A stretch of 64,000 nt of DNA, taken from the NCBI GenBank assembly GCA_020630975.1, contig JAHDID010000002.1, forward strand, positions 124,001 to 188,000, in the 5' to 3' direction. Below the pieces are notes generated by a model. It was not told the DNA's origin. It made no database searches and was given only the letters and a program-made list of their open reading frames with translations. The position numbers and the translations under genes are program-made. Positions 1 to 7,506 of the stretch are shown here, in pieces; position 1 is the first letter of the stretch; every line of letters starts with the position of its first letter. The stretch comes from Verrucomicrobiota bacterium. Lineage in GTDB: Bacteria; Verrucomicrobiota; Verrucomicrobiia; Verrucomicrobiales; DEV007.

Positions 1-2
1 AA

Positions 3-734
3 AATATCGGCAAGCTGATCACCTACCTAAAACAGAGTGATCAATACAACAACACCATGATCCTTTTCCTATCTGATAATGGTGCCTGTCAGGAGGGCGG
101 CATGCTAGGCCGAGGCAATTTCCACGACATCCAGAAGCGCAATCTGGAGACGGCCAATTCCTATGGCGAAGCCTGGGCCAACGCAGGCAATACACCCTAT
201 CGACTCTACAAGCACTACGCCCACGAGGGAGGCTCCGCCACACCGTTCTTTCTCCACTGGCCAGACGGTATCCAAAACGATAGCAAAACGAATACATGGT
301 ATCACGAGCCCGCTCAACTGATCGACATCATGCCCACTCTGCTAGACGTCGCTGGTGCTGACTACCCCACAGAGCGACAGGGCCACCCTATCCCTTCGCT
401 CGAAGGCATATCCCTCAGACCCGCCCTCGGCCACACGCCACTCAATCGCCAAACACCTATCTTCATCGAGCACGAAACCAACGCCTCCGTCCGAGATGGC
501 GAATGGAAACTAGTCGGCAGCAAAGTATCCATGCTCGAAGGAACCCAAACCCAAAACTGGGAGCTGTATCATATCGCCAACGACCCCGCCGAAACTATTG
601 ACCTAGCAGCCAAAAACCCCGAGATCGCCACCCGACTAGCCCAGCAATGGGAAGAGTGGGCAAACCGAGTCCATGTCTACCCACGCGGCAAAACCAGCCC
701 CAAGTCAGCCGTGGTGAAGAAGAAAAAGAAGTAA
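3..734 (+). CDS. Type-I sulfatase, C-terminal part (5' end outside window)
   Basis: The reading frame is open from base 3, so the visible ~243 codons are the C-terminal half of a longer protein. The stretch LFLSDNGACQEGG is the conserved S-D-N-G-A metal-site motif of arylsulfatases. It is followed by a typical H-E-G-G substrate-pocket segment, the HWP/IDIMPTLLDVAG segment, and the C-terminal WKLV...WELYHIANDPAE block of S1-family sulfatases. The family hydrolyses sulfate esters, usually on polysaccharides, in the periplasm or outside the cell. The protein ends in a lysine run encoded at the start of a direct repeat (701-866), so its last residues may have been recruited from repeat DNA. The catalytic C-x-P/A-x-R motif lies upstream of the window and cannot be checked. 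Confidence 0.93.
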   Translation, partial: NIGKLITYLKQSDQYNNTMILFLSDNGACQEGGMLGRGNFHDIQKRNLETANSYGEAWANAGNTPYRLYKHYAHEGGSATPFFLHWPDGIQNDSKTNTWYHEPAQLIDIMPTLLDVAGADYPTERQGHPIPSLEGISLRPALGHTPLNRQTPIFIEHETNASVRDGEWKLVGSKVSMLEGTQTQNWELYHIANDPAETIDLAAKNPEIATRLAQQWEEWANRVHVYPRGKTSPKSAVVKKKKK

Positions 735-866
735 AAGTGGAGGCGAGCGTCAGTGAGTGTTTTTCGCTAGGCTGAGAGCTTTGGCTCGCGTTGTGTTGAA
801 TAGAGAATGACGAGTTAGAATTTTGATTTTTGATTAGGCTCGAGGTCAACACCGGCAGGGTGTGTT
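701..866. repeat. Long direct repeat A, copy 1
   Basis: About 150-165 bp that recur at 1374-1523 with few differences. Both copies run from AAGTCAGC through AAGTGGAGGCGAGCGTCAG and a conserved AT-rich middle to GCAGGGTGTGTT. Copy 1 overlaps the last codons of the sulfatase gene. The core AAGTGGAGGCGAGCGTCAGCGAGTG recurs at 23.5-23.7 kb and as an inverted pair at 36.8-37.07 kb. Confidence 0.9.
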
Positions 867-906
867 TAGACTCCTAAATCAGGTCTCCCGTATTTCGAAA
901 AGCGCC

Positions 907-1293
907 CTACCTTCGCTGCTCGTATCGATTCCTCACAACCACAACATAAGCCACAGATAGGACCCATATAAAACTGGATACCGCCATCAGATAAAGGCAT
1001 AGCTGCATCGATGATACACCATATCCAGACCCCACCGCAAAATCCCAGCCAAAATTGTATTCATACTTGAGCGTGCCGTGGATTCTCACATCCGTATGAC
1101 TACACACCAGCACCCAGAGTAATAGAATTGCGGGAAATATAGAGGCTAATAAAATATCTGCAATCCGCTCATAACAATGCTTCGGTTCATGAACCAGAAC
1201 ATAAACAAGCCTGCAACAAGCCACCGGAAAAAGAAATATTACAATAAGGCTAAAAGCATTAAGCAAGGTCGGAACAATAGAAGGAAATCCCAT
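907..1293 (-). CDS. Small integral membrane protein, unknown function
   Basis: A 128-aa protein with about four hydrophobic segments, near residues 8-33, 45-65, 90-110 and 105-122. It also has a Cys-Cys pair near residue 26. I recognise no family. The gene stands alone, flanked on both sides by the two copies of direct repeat A. That arrangement could reflect insertion or local duplication of a cassette. Codon use is less GC-rich than in the sulfatase gene upstream. Function unknown. Confidence 0.55.
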   Translation of the reverse strand: MGFPSIVPTLLNAFSLIVIFLFPVACCRLVYVLVHEPKHCYERIADILLASIFPAILLLWVLVCSHTDVRIHGTLKYEYNFGWDFAVGSGYGVSSMQLCLYLMAVSSFIWVLSVAYVVVVRNRYEQRR

Positions 1294-1373
1294 ACCCTAG
1301 AATCAAAGAGTAATTCGAAGCACCAATGAAGCATGTGTGAAATACCAATGAAAACTATCGCCATCCCGAGCCG

Positions 1374-1523
1374 CAAGTCAGCTGCGGTGAATAAGTGGAG
1401 GCGAGCGTCAGCGAGTGTTTTTCGCTAGGCTGAGGACTTTGGCTTGGGTTGTGTTGAATAGAGAATGACGAGTTAGAATTTTGATTTTTGATTGGGCTCG
1501 AGGTCAACCCCGCAGGGTGTGTT
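1374..1523. repeat. Long direct repeat A, copy 2
   Basis: Second copy of the repeat at 701-866, in the same orientation, including the short run homologous to the sulfatase C-terminal codons. It fills most of the gap between the small membrane protein and the IS-disrupted gene. I see no gene between 1294 and 1613. Confidence 0.9.
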
Positions 1524-1650
1524 CAGGCACTCTTTAATACTCGGAGCAACATTTCCTCAACCTTGTATAAGTCCCCTTGAAAGACCGCCCACGCAGTTGC
1601 CGTAAGGCCCTATATGCGGCTAGACCTAAAATCACTCATTCTATTCTGCT

Positions 1651-2815
1651 TCACACTACACGACAAAAATACCGCCTATTTTGGGCTGTGACAGCCATTC
1701 AAATAGGTCGTCAATCTCTTCCTTGTAACGGTCCTGATTTGTGAACATTCGAACGATCTCATCTAGCCCCCGCCTGAAGTAGCTTTTCCGTTTTAGGTAT
1801 GCTCGGATATTGGTTCTATTTTTCATCAAGCTGCCCCATCCGTAGCAGATCAAGAAGGCGAGTGTAAGAAGCCCGAAAAGCCTTTCAATTTTCCTAGGAT
1901 CGCTCATGTGGGTAGTTTCCAGATCGAAGCCCCGCTTTTTCAGATGGCTAAAAACAAGTTCAATACCCCATCTCCTTTTGTAGAGCCTAAGAGCCTCCTT
2001 GCCAAAGTAGTGGTTACTCACGATGTAGAGAAACTCATCTCTTGTATTCTTTCCGGTAATCCTGCAGCCCGCGAAGAACAAGTCAGTGTCCCAAACAGGC
2101 AACGTTCTTTCGCATCGTAGCTGTTTTCCATTTCTGTATTCTCTTGCAGGCTTTCCATGGATAAGCACATTCCCTTTGATTCGGACAATATGCTTAATAT
2201 CCTGATCTGTAAGCCATTGTAGCCAGGTTTTACCCCCGAATTGTGAGCACATGAATATCGGAAGCCGAGATGATTTTCAGTACCCTTTTCATAACAGCTT
2301 TCCTATCTCGAAAGTTCGAATTTCCACGCTTGGTTTTCTGTGGCAATACAATCCAGCTAACCGGAATTGCAACTTTGCCGACAAGGACGGCAAACGCTAG
2401 GATGTTGATGTGGGTTTTCCCAAACTTCCAATTCGTTCGATCAACAGCTAAAGTCCATCCCTCCGACGGCTTTGGTAGCTTTGAGAGCACAAGCCTGCCA
2501 ATATCGTCGACTGGCATCGAAAATCTCAGGAAAAAGTTCTGAAACCGCCGATAGAGACTTCCCTCAATTGCATCGTTTGAAGCTTCCGCAGCAAGTTTTA
2601 CAAGGTTAACCGTTCTGAATCGGATAACGGCAACGAGAAGAATACCGAAGCAATTTAAGCGCGCTTTGTTCCACGGCAGTTCTTTGATTAATACATCAGT
2701 CAAATGTGTAGCTAGCATGGAAAACATGCCGCAAAGACTGATTGTCAAGTCCTTAATTAATGTAACCCGTTTTAAACCAATTGGTTACACTTGGGTTTTT
2801 TATCGTGTAATGTGA
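1651..2815 (-). mobile_element. IS4-family insertion sequence, degenerate, with TIRs and target duplication
   Basis: About 1,165 bp bounded by imperfect terminal inverted repeats. The left end is TCACACTACACGACAAAAA at 1651 and the right end, on the minus strand, is TCACATTACACGATAAAAA; they differ at two positions. A 7-bp direct duplication TTCTGCT flanks it at 1644-1650 and 2816-2822. It carries one transposase gene on the minus strand, split into two overlapping frames. The transposase stop codon lies inside the left inverted repeat. Clean termini and target duplication suggest a recent insertion. The broken transposase means it cannot move unless a related copy elsewhere acts in trans. 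Confidence 0.88.
1656..2748 (-). pseudogene. IS4-family transposase, frameshifted by deletion at the second catalytic Asp
   Basis: Two frames cover the protein: an N-terminal part at 2230-2748 with the first DDE aspartate in L-A-V-D-R-T-N-W-K-F-G, and a C-terminal part at 1656-2252. The C-terminal part contains YKRRWGIELVFSHLK, which fits the IS4 signature Y-x2-R-x3-E-x6-K exactly. The frames break where relatives have a D-R-E/x-F-G motif: one frame ends IHVLT-I-R-G-stop and the other resumes Q-F-G-G-K-T-W. This is best explained by a short deletion, not a multiple of three, that removed the second catalytic Asp. Programmed frameshifting is unlikely because that residue would be missing from the fused product as well. 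Confidence 0.85.
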
Positions 2816-2869
2816 TTCTGCTTAACTCTTATCGCCAGCCCTCAAGCCTTTAGTCAAACCGACCATTTA

Positions 2870-3385
2870 GTGCCACCTCGTGGACTTTTGGATTATGATC
2901 ATAGCTGGCAGTACAATCAAAAGATCCGTGAAATCCTTTTCAAAAAACCAATCCCTCAGTTCCCCAGTGCATTTGCGCTAGTGAAAACAGGCAGAGGCAT
3001 GCCCGAATACTGCGTATGGCTAGTGCAGCTCGAAGGAGGCGGCTACACTATTATCGCCAGGCAAGCGACACATCACATCTGGTATAGCGAGGAAGGAACA
3101 GAAATCCGATTTCGGGAAGGGCGCGCCTCTCTCAACCACGACCATGGTGATGACATCGCCCAATTCTGGCTAGATGTTCTATCAGACATCAGAGTTCAAC
3201 CAGACGATCAAGCTCTTCTACTTCGCGACGGCGGCGGCTGTTACTTCGCCTGCCATATCCAAGGCCGAGGGGTGCTAGCCGGGGAACTGCCGAACGATCC
3301 TCATACCAAAGGAAAGCTCGCTGAGATGGGCTCACTAACCCACTGGATGGCTGAGCTCGCTCTGGGTGCGATGATCCGGAGATAA
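2870..3385 (+). CDS. Unknown protein, residual frame downstream of the IS
   Basis: A 171-codon frame beginning with GTG that is the mature part of the IS-interrupted gene. The residues before it (FCLTLIASPQAFSQTDHL) are the tail of its signal peptide. The sequence is soluble and mixed alpha/beta with no transmembrane segment. It has a Y-C-V-W-L-V-Q-L-E-G-G-G-Y strand pair and a D-G-G-G-C-Y-F-A-C cysteine pair near residues 124-128. I do not recognise the family. If translated from GTG it would stay in the cytoplasm, which is probably not functional. No clear Shine-Dalgarno precedes the GTG. Confidence 0.5.
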   Translation: MPPRGLLDYDHSWQYNQKIREILFKKPIPQFPSAFALVKTGRGMPEYCVWLVQLEGGGYTIIARQATHHIWYSEEGTEIRFREGRASLNHDHGDDIAQFWLDVLSDIRVQPDDQALLLRDGGGCYFACHIQGRGVLAGELPNDPHTKGKLAEMGSLTHWMAELALGAMIRR

Positions 3386-3470
3386 ATAGGCCTAGGGCTA
3401 TTCAGCAGCAGAAGAAACACTCAGATGCGGAGTCGTGTCCGCAGAGAATGTCTGATAGGGTCGAGCACTC

Positions 3471-5066
3471 ATGATGAAAAAATTGTCCTTCGTTCGACTT
3501 GTTGTGTTGCTGATTTTACTGGGAGGTATCGTCAGTCAGGCTCAGAGTGCAGAAATCTTGTGGAGCCAGTATTGCCAGCATCTGGGTAAGATGAAGCTGC
3601 TGGTCCATCTCGACACCGACCCCACCGCACCAGCTGCGGGTGAGCCAGATCATGCACAGCTATGGCTGAGGACTGACATACAGGCGGATTGGGAGCTGGT
3701 CGATACTCAGCCAGTCGATACACTCACCGCTACTGCGCTATTTCAGAGGGAGTCGTGGGCGCGCTATACAGAGACTTTTTTCAAAGTCACTAGCGGCGAC
3801 TCCGAGTGGCAGGGGACCTTTCGCGCAGAGCCGAAAGAAGGTGCAACCCTAAAACTAGCAGGTCTATCGTGTCACAAAGATATCGCCTGGCCGTGGACCG
3901 AGGCGATCGCCGAGGTGATCAGTCATGATCCGGATCTGGTGTTTTTCTCCGGTGATCAGATCTACGAGAATGACTACGGCAGCCCCATGTTTCGTGCACA
4001 GACAGCCGAGGAGGTGCCAGCAGGTATGAAAAACTACCTCGAGAAATGGCGCAAATTTGGCGAAGCCTTTCGCGAACTGATGCGAGATCGCCCGACTATC
4101 ATGATCACCGATGATCACGATGTATTCGCCAATGATCTGTGGGGGCGAGGTGGCATCCGTATGCAGGGCGATCGTACCACTGGCGGCTATCCGACGCATC
4201 CCGACTGGGTGAATGCAGCGGAGTTCACCCAAACCGGGAACTTGCCCGACCCGATAGACCCTGGTCCTCATGGTGCGGGCGTGCGGGCCTACTACACTGC
4301 ACTGGAGTATGGTGGCGTGCGCTTCGCTATACTCGAGGATCGCAAGTTCAAGAGCGCCCCCTCGGAGGTTATCAAAAAATTGATCGCCCCACCAGGCTTC
4401 CAGTGGCCAAAGAAGCGCAAGACTGATTTTAAAATCGAAGTCGTGCTCGATCCTGACTATGACTGCACCCAGCTAGATCGCCCCGACCTCCAACTCCTGG
4501 GCGAGAGGCAGGAAGTCTTTCTCCAGAAATGGTCTGAAGATCTGCAGCAATCGGGACAGGTCGGTGCCGTGCTATCGCAAAGCCCATGGGCTCATGTGGC
4601 GATGTACTCGCCCACTTCGGCAGATACCGACTCGAATGCCTGGCCTCAGTCCGGTAGAAATCGTGCACTGAAAGCTATCGGCGATGCCCCTGTGGTGCTA
4701 CTCCATGGCGATGTCCATCTCGGCACTCTAGGGCGGCATGGGGTGGATGAGTTTGGCGATGGTCCCGTGACTTATTCGCTGCCATCATTCTCCTCACGAG
4801 CCAGTCGCAAATGGGAGCCGCTCGAGACTGGAGCCAATCGCCAGCCTGGCGCCCCTGAAAACACGGGCGACTTTCACGATCGATTCGGCAACAAGGTGAC
4901 CATGTATGGTGCAGGGAATGGGCTGAATGGCTACGGTATCATCTTGTTTGATACCGCGAAGCGAGAGATCGAGCTGCAATTTCATCCGATGAATGAGGAG
5001 CGAAAGCCGGTCGATATCGATGTCTCTGGCTGGCCGCACCGAGTGGTGTTTGATGCTGCCGAATGA
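3471..5066 (+). CDS. phoD: PhoD-like alkaline phosphatase/phosphodiesterase
   Basis: A 531-aa exported metallophosphoesterase. Residues 1-27 form a signal peptide (MMKKLSFVRL, a Leu-rich core, Ala-Gln-Ser-Ala). The metal-ligand motifs of the PhoD family follow in order: S-C-H-K near 135, S-G-D-Q-I-Y near 159, T-D-D-H-D near 213 and L-H-G-D-V-H-L-G near 410. The family releases phosphate from phosphomonoesters or diesters outside the cytoplasm using Ca/Fe-type sites. It lacks the long N-terminal Ig-like region of Bacillus PhoD, although residues 30-110 form a short beta-rich domain. Its stop overlaps the start of the next gene (ATGATG), indicating translational coupling. The symbol marks the family; exact substrate unknown. 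Confidence 0.85.
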   Translation: MMKKLSFVRLVVLLILLGGIVSQAQSAEILWSQYCQHLGKMKLLVHLDTDPTAPAAGEPDHAQLWLRTDIQADWELVDTQPVDTLTATALFQRESWARYTETFFKVTSGDSEWQGTFRAEPKEGATLKLAGLSCHKDIAWPWTEAIAEVISHDPDLVFFSGDQIYENDYGSPMFRAQTAEEVPAGMKNYLEKWRKFGEAFRELMRDRPTIMITDDHDVFANDLWGRGGIRMQGDRTTGGYPTHPDWVNAAEFTQTGNLPDPIDPGPHGAGVRAYYTALEYGGVRFAILEDRKFKSAPSEVIKKLIAPPGFQWPKKRKTDFKIEVVLDPDYDCTQLDRPDLQLLGERQEVFLQKWSEDLQQSGQVGAVLSQSPWAHVAMYSPTSADTDSNAWPQSGRNRALKAIGDAPVVLLHGDVHLGTLGRHGVDEFGDGPVTYSLPSFSSRASRKWEPLETGANRQPGAPENTGDFHDRFGNKVTMYGAGNGLNGYGIILFDTAKREIELQFHPMNEERKPVDIDVSGWPHRVVFDAAE

Positions 5067-5788
5067 TGCCCAAGCCTTTTCAAATCTTTGGCCCGTCTCA
5101 CATAGCGGTGCTATGTCTGATCGTGTTACTGGTGATCGTGTTTAGCCTGATCGCACGGCGATCTCGCCGAGCCGGTGATGTGATCGCCAAAGGAGTCGCG
5201 ATCATGATGCTGGCGACGCAGCTAGTCTACATGATCCACTGTGCGACTCGAGATCCCATACCCTGGGCTCGACTGATGCCGATGGAGCTTTGCGAGTGGA
5301 TCATCATCATCGCGGCAATCGCTCTGTGGACCAGGAGGCAGCTTCCCTATGTGCTGACTTACTTCTGGGGGATGGCAGGCACGCTGCAGGCGACGATCAC
5401 ACCTGACTTGGCTTACGACTTTCCACACCTATTCTTCTTTGTGTTTTTCCTAGTCCACATGGGGATACTGATTGCAGCGCTGTACCTCACCTTTGGTTAT
5501 GGGATGCGGCCGACAGCGCGATCGATTCTGACTGCCTTTTGGGGGCTGTTTGTGTATTTGGCCGTGGCGAGTGTGGTGAATGCTGTGTTCGAAACTAACT
5601 ATGGCTACCTATGTCGAAAACCTTTCAATCCTTCGCTCTATGATTACCTAGGCCCGTGGCCCTGGTATATCGCTGGTTTGGGTGTTTTCTCATTGTGCGC
5701 ATTCGCTGTGCTGTACCTGCCTTTTCTACTCTTTGGGCGAAGCAGCAAAAAATCTTGCCATACTGGCGATCATTACAAAGCTGGTTAA
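5063..5788 (+). CDS. TIGR02206/YwaF family membrane protein
   Basis: A 241-aa polytopic membrane protein with about six or seven hydrophobic helices. It carries the family hallmarks H-x-x-T-R-D near residue 54, M-P-M-E-L-C near 72, N-Y-G-Y-L-C-R-K-P near 175 and L-D/Y-Y-L-G-P-W-P-W-Y near 190. These match the TP0381/YwaF-type integral membrane family of unknown function. The start overlaps the PhoD-like stop by four bases, so the two are very probably co-translated. That suggests a role in the same process, but no reaction can be assigned. Confidence 0.8.
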   Translation: MMPKPFQIFGPSHIAVLCLIVLLVIVFSLIARRSRRAGDVIAKGVAIMMLATQLVYMIHCATRDPIPWARLMPMELCEWIIIIAAIALWTRRQLPYVLTYFWGMAGTLQATITPDLAYDFPHLFFFVFFLVHMGILIAALYLTFGYGMRPTARSILTAFWGLFVYLAVASVVNAVFETNYGYLCRKPFNPSLYDYLGPWPWYIAGLGVFSLCAFAVLYLPFLLFGRSSKKSCHTGDHYKAG

Positions 5789-5825
5789 AAGTTAAAAGAG
5801 GCCAACGCTTTTTTTAAGATGATCA

Positions 5826-6410
5826 CTATTCACAGTTATTGTCCTGCCTTATTAGTGCATTCTCGAGTTGTTTTCTGGCGCGATACAGAATCGATTCGAC
5901 TGCTTTCTCACTTTTGCCAATGACTTGGGCAATCTCAGCTTGAGGCATCTCTTCGAAATAATAGAGCACTACGGCAGTACGCATCTTCTGCGGTAGTTTG
6001 TTGATATGGTGCTGGACAACGTGACTATTCTCTTTTCCCTCTATTGAAGAGATACTTTCTGCTGCGGCAGAAGTATCATCTTCTGCGACGAGTGTTTCAG
6101 GGTGTCGGCTACGCCAGCGGTAGTGATTTTTGACTAAGTTGTTGGCGATGTTGAAAAGCCAGGTCGAAAATTTTTGGCTAGGTTGGTAGCGGTGGCGATA
6201 GCGGTAGATCCGCACAAAGGTCTCTTGTGCAATATCTTCGGCATCACTGTGATTTGAGACAGCACGTTGGGTAAAGCTCAGCAGAGGTAAACGCCAGCGG
6301 TCGATCAACTCATTGAGAGCTAAATCTTCGCCTGACTGAAGGCGCTGCATGGCAGTGCTATCGCTATCATGACTGGATTCGTCTCGGTCACTCGGCATAG
6401 AGCTGGCCAT
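5826..6410 (-). CDS. ECF sigma factor, CnrH-like position
   Basis: A 194-aa sigma-70 family protein of ECF type. Region 2 lies around residues 30-100, including D-A-E-D-I-A-Q-E-T-F-V-R-I-Y. Region 4 lies around 135-185, with the helix-turn-helix Q-A-E-I-A-Q-V-I-G-K-S-E-K-A-V-E-S-I-L. It is the last gene of a five-gene minus-strand operon and overlaps the sensor gene upstream by 23 bases. With that gene and the 104-aa protein it forms a unit ordered like cnrY-cnrX-cnrH of Cupriavidus, where the sigma factor is freed when the periplasmic sensor binds metal. Likely target is the multicopper oxidase operon itself. Translation might start at either nearby Met (residues 1 or 5). Confidence 0.88.
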   Translation of the reverse strand: MASSMPSDRDESSHDSDSTAMQRLQSGEDLALNELIDRWRLPLLSFTQRAVSNHSDAEDIAQETFVRIYRYRHRYQPSQKFSTWLFNIANNLVKNHYRWRSRHPETLVAEDDTSAAAESISSIEGKENSHVVQHHINKLPQKMRTAVVLYYFEEMPQAEIAQVIGKSEKAVESILYRARKQLENALIRQDNNCE

Positions 6411-6894
6411 GGGGTAGGTAGTTGCCTAGTCCATCGATGTGTGGCTGACGCCCCTCTAGAATGATTCGCAAGATGACCATCTGCTGGTAGCGCTGGGCTT
6501 GGTTAGGCTCCATGCACTTTGCCACATCATACATGTGTGCCAGGGTTGCTTCGCGACCACGGTGGCGGAGCTTTTCGACGTGGGCTAGCACAGCGTTGAT
6601 CTCGTCATCGATCTCGGAGCGGTTTTCGATGAGGCTGCGGAGCTGCTGCTGAGCCGCAGCTAGCTCGCGACAGCGGGCTTGGCACTGTGGATCGAAGGTC
6701 CTATATTTGGCGACGGCTTGCTGGTAGGCTTGATCCGAAAGCTGAAACTCTTGCTTTAGCCAATGAAGCTGAGGCATATCAGCCGACATCATGGCACGCG
6801 CTGGACGAGTGGTGATGTAGAGAGTGGCTAGATAGACCAGTGCTACTGCGACTAGACCCACCAGGGTGGGAATCATCCATCTGCGGTTAGTCAT
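6388..6894 (-). CDS. Membrane-anchored periplasmic metal sensor, CnrX/CpxP-like
   Basis: A 168-aa protein with one N-terminal membrane anchor (residues 8-28) and a helical periplasmic domain. Candidate metal ligands are H44 in Q-L-H-W-L-K, C71 and C75, and H121/M122/C128/M129 in L-A-H-M-Y-D-V-A-K-C-M-E. The pattern H-W-L...L-S...H-M-x-x-V-A-x-x-M-x-P-x-Q resembles CnrX/NccX and related heavy-metal sensors of the CpxP/Spy fold. It overlaps both neighbours, the anti-sigma-like gene by 8 bases and the sigma gene by 23. That fits a stoichiometric signalling complex. I infer copper as the ligand from the adjacent oxidase, but the sequence does not prove which metal binds. Confidence 0.75.
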   Translation of the reverse strand: MTNRRWMIPTLVGLVAVALVYLATLYITTRPARAMMSADMPQLHWLKQEFQLSDQAYQQAVAKYRTFDPQCQARCRELAAAQQQLRSLIENRSEIDDEINAVLAHVEKLRHRGREATLAHMYDVAKCMEPNQAQRYQQMVILRIILEGRQPHIDGLGNYLPHGQLYAE

Positions 6895-7201
6895 GGCTCG
6901 GGCCCTCCTCTCCGGTCATGGTGGCAGCTAGGGCGTTGGAGTCGATGGTCAGTGCATAGAGGTTTGCCATAGTCTCTGAGTGTTGCAGATTCAGCCGGGC
7001 TCCGTGGATGCTAGCGATAGCTACGGCCAGTGCTGTAATAACTGCAAAGGCGAGTCCGACTTTCTGCCAGTCGCGCCAAGCGTTCACTCGCTGTTTATCT
7101 ATCCGGCGCCACACCCTACGGCGAAAGCCGGGATCGTCTGTAGCGACCCCGACTTGCCATTGATGTAGCATCTTTTGTAATTCTTTTTCCTTTCGGTCCA
7201 T
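6887..7201 (-). CDS. Single-pass membrane protein, probable anti-sigma factor (CnrY-like)
   Basis: A 104-aa protein with a charged cytoplasmic N-terminus (residues 1-47), one transmembrane helix (about 48-65) and a short periplasmic tail. Size, topology and place in the operon match CnrY-type anti-sigma factors, which hold an ECF sigma at the membrane and contact the CnrX-type sensor outside. Sequence identity is too low for me to claim homology by eye, so the role is inferred from layout. The start codon lies 7 bases after the stop of the YHS-like gene. Confidence 0.65.
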   Translation of the reverse strand: MDRKEKELQKMLHQWQVGVATDDPGFRRRVWRRIDKQRVNAWRDWQKVGLAFAVITALAVAIASIHGARLNLQHSETMANLYALTIDSNALAATMTGEEGPSHD

Positions 7202-7208
7202 ACTCGAC

Positions 7209-7457
7209 TTAGTCTAGCTTCTGCAGGTATTTCCCTGGATTTTTGTTGAATTTTTTCAAGCAAGGCTTGCAGCATAGCTTTATCTCCTGCCCTTGGTGCA
7301 CTAGGCGATACGGCTTACCCATAGATCCGAGTTTATTGTCCGTCACGATACAAGTGCTGAGAGGGTACTTCTTAGTCGCTGCCATAGTCTCGGTAGCGCC
7401 GACCACGAGGTAGGCAAGGGCTAAGATAGCGAGTGTGACGATAGTTAGGTTTTTCAT
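7209..7457 (-). CDS. Exported YHS/TRASH-like metal-binding protein
   Basis: An 82-aa protein with a signal peptide (residues 1-26, ending near A-T-E-T-M-A-A). The compact domain that follows contains C36 in Y-P-L-S-T-C, C62/C63/C66 in K-L-C-C-K-P-C-L-K-K-F and the closing N-P-x-K-Y-L. This is the pattern of YHS/TRASH-type metal-binding modules often found with copper and heavy-metal resistance genes. It probably binds or delivers copper in the periplasm. It sits between the multicopper oxidase and the sigma-regulatory trio. Confidence 0.75.
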   Translation of the reverse strand: MKNLTIVTLAILALAYLVVGATETMAATKKYPLSTCIVTDNKLGSMGKPYRLVHQGQEIKLCCKPCLKKFNKNPGKYLQKLD

Positions 7458-7506
7458 ATTTGGTTGTATATAGCTGAGTTGTTGTTGTTTTGTTTAGTAG
7501 GACGGA

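Larger units (their letters stand above)
1614..3385 (+). pseudogene. Secreted protein gene interrupted by an IS in its signal peptide
   Basis: Removing the IS and one target-site copy joins an ATG at 1614 to the open frame downstream. The reconstructed start MRLDLKSLILFCLTLIAS continues to an A-F-S-Q cleavage-type site and then into the 2870 reading frame without a stop. It is a textbook signal peptide: charged n-region, leucine-rich h-region. A possible Shine-Dalgarno AAGG precedes 1614. The target-site duplication TTCTGCT lies at 1644-1650 and 2816-2822, exactly where the signal-peptide codons break. The gene cannot yield its exported product as it stands. The mature part belongs to no family I recognise. 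Confidence 0.8.

Noticed and set aside
2270-2542. 90-codon frame on the plus strand in the IS
   Set aside because: Antisense to the transposase.
1656-2748. Programmed frameshift in the transposase
   Set aside because: The break removes the second catalytic Asp, and no slippery heptamer is visible at the junction, so deletion is a better explanation.
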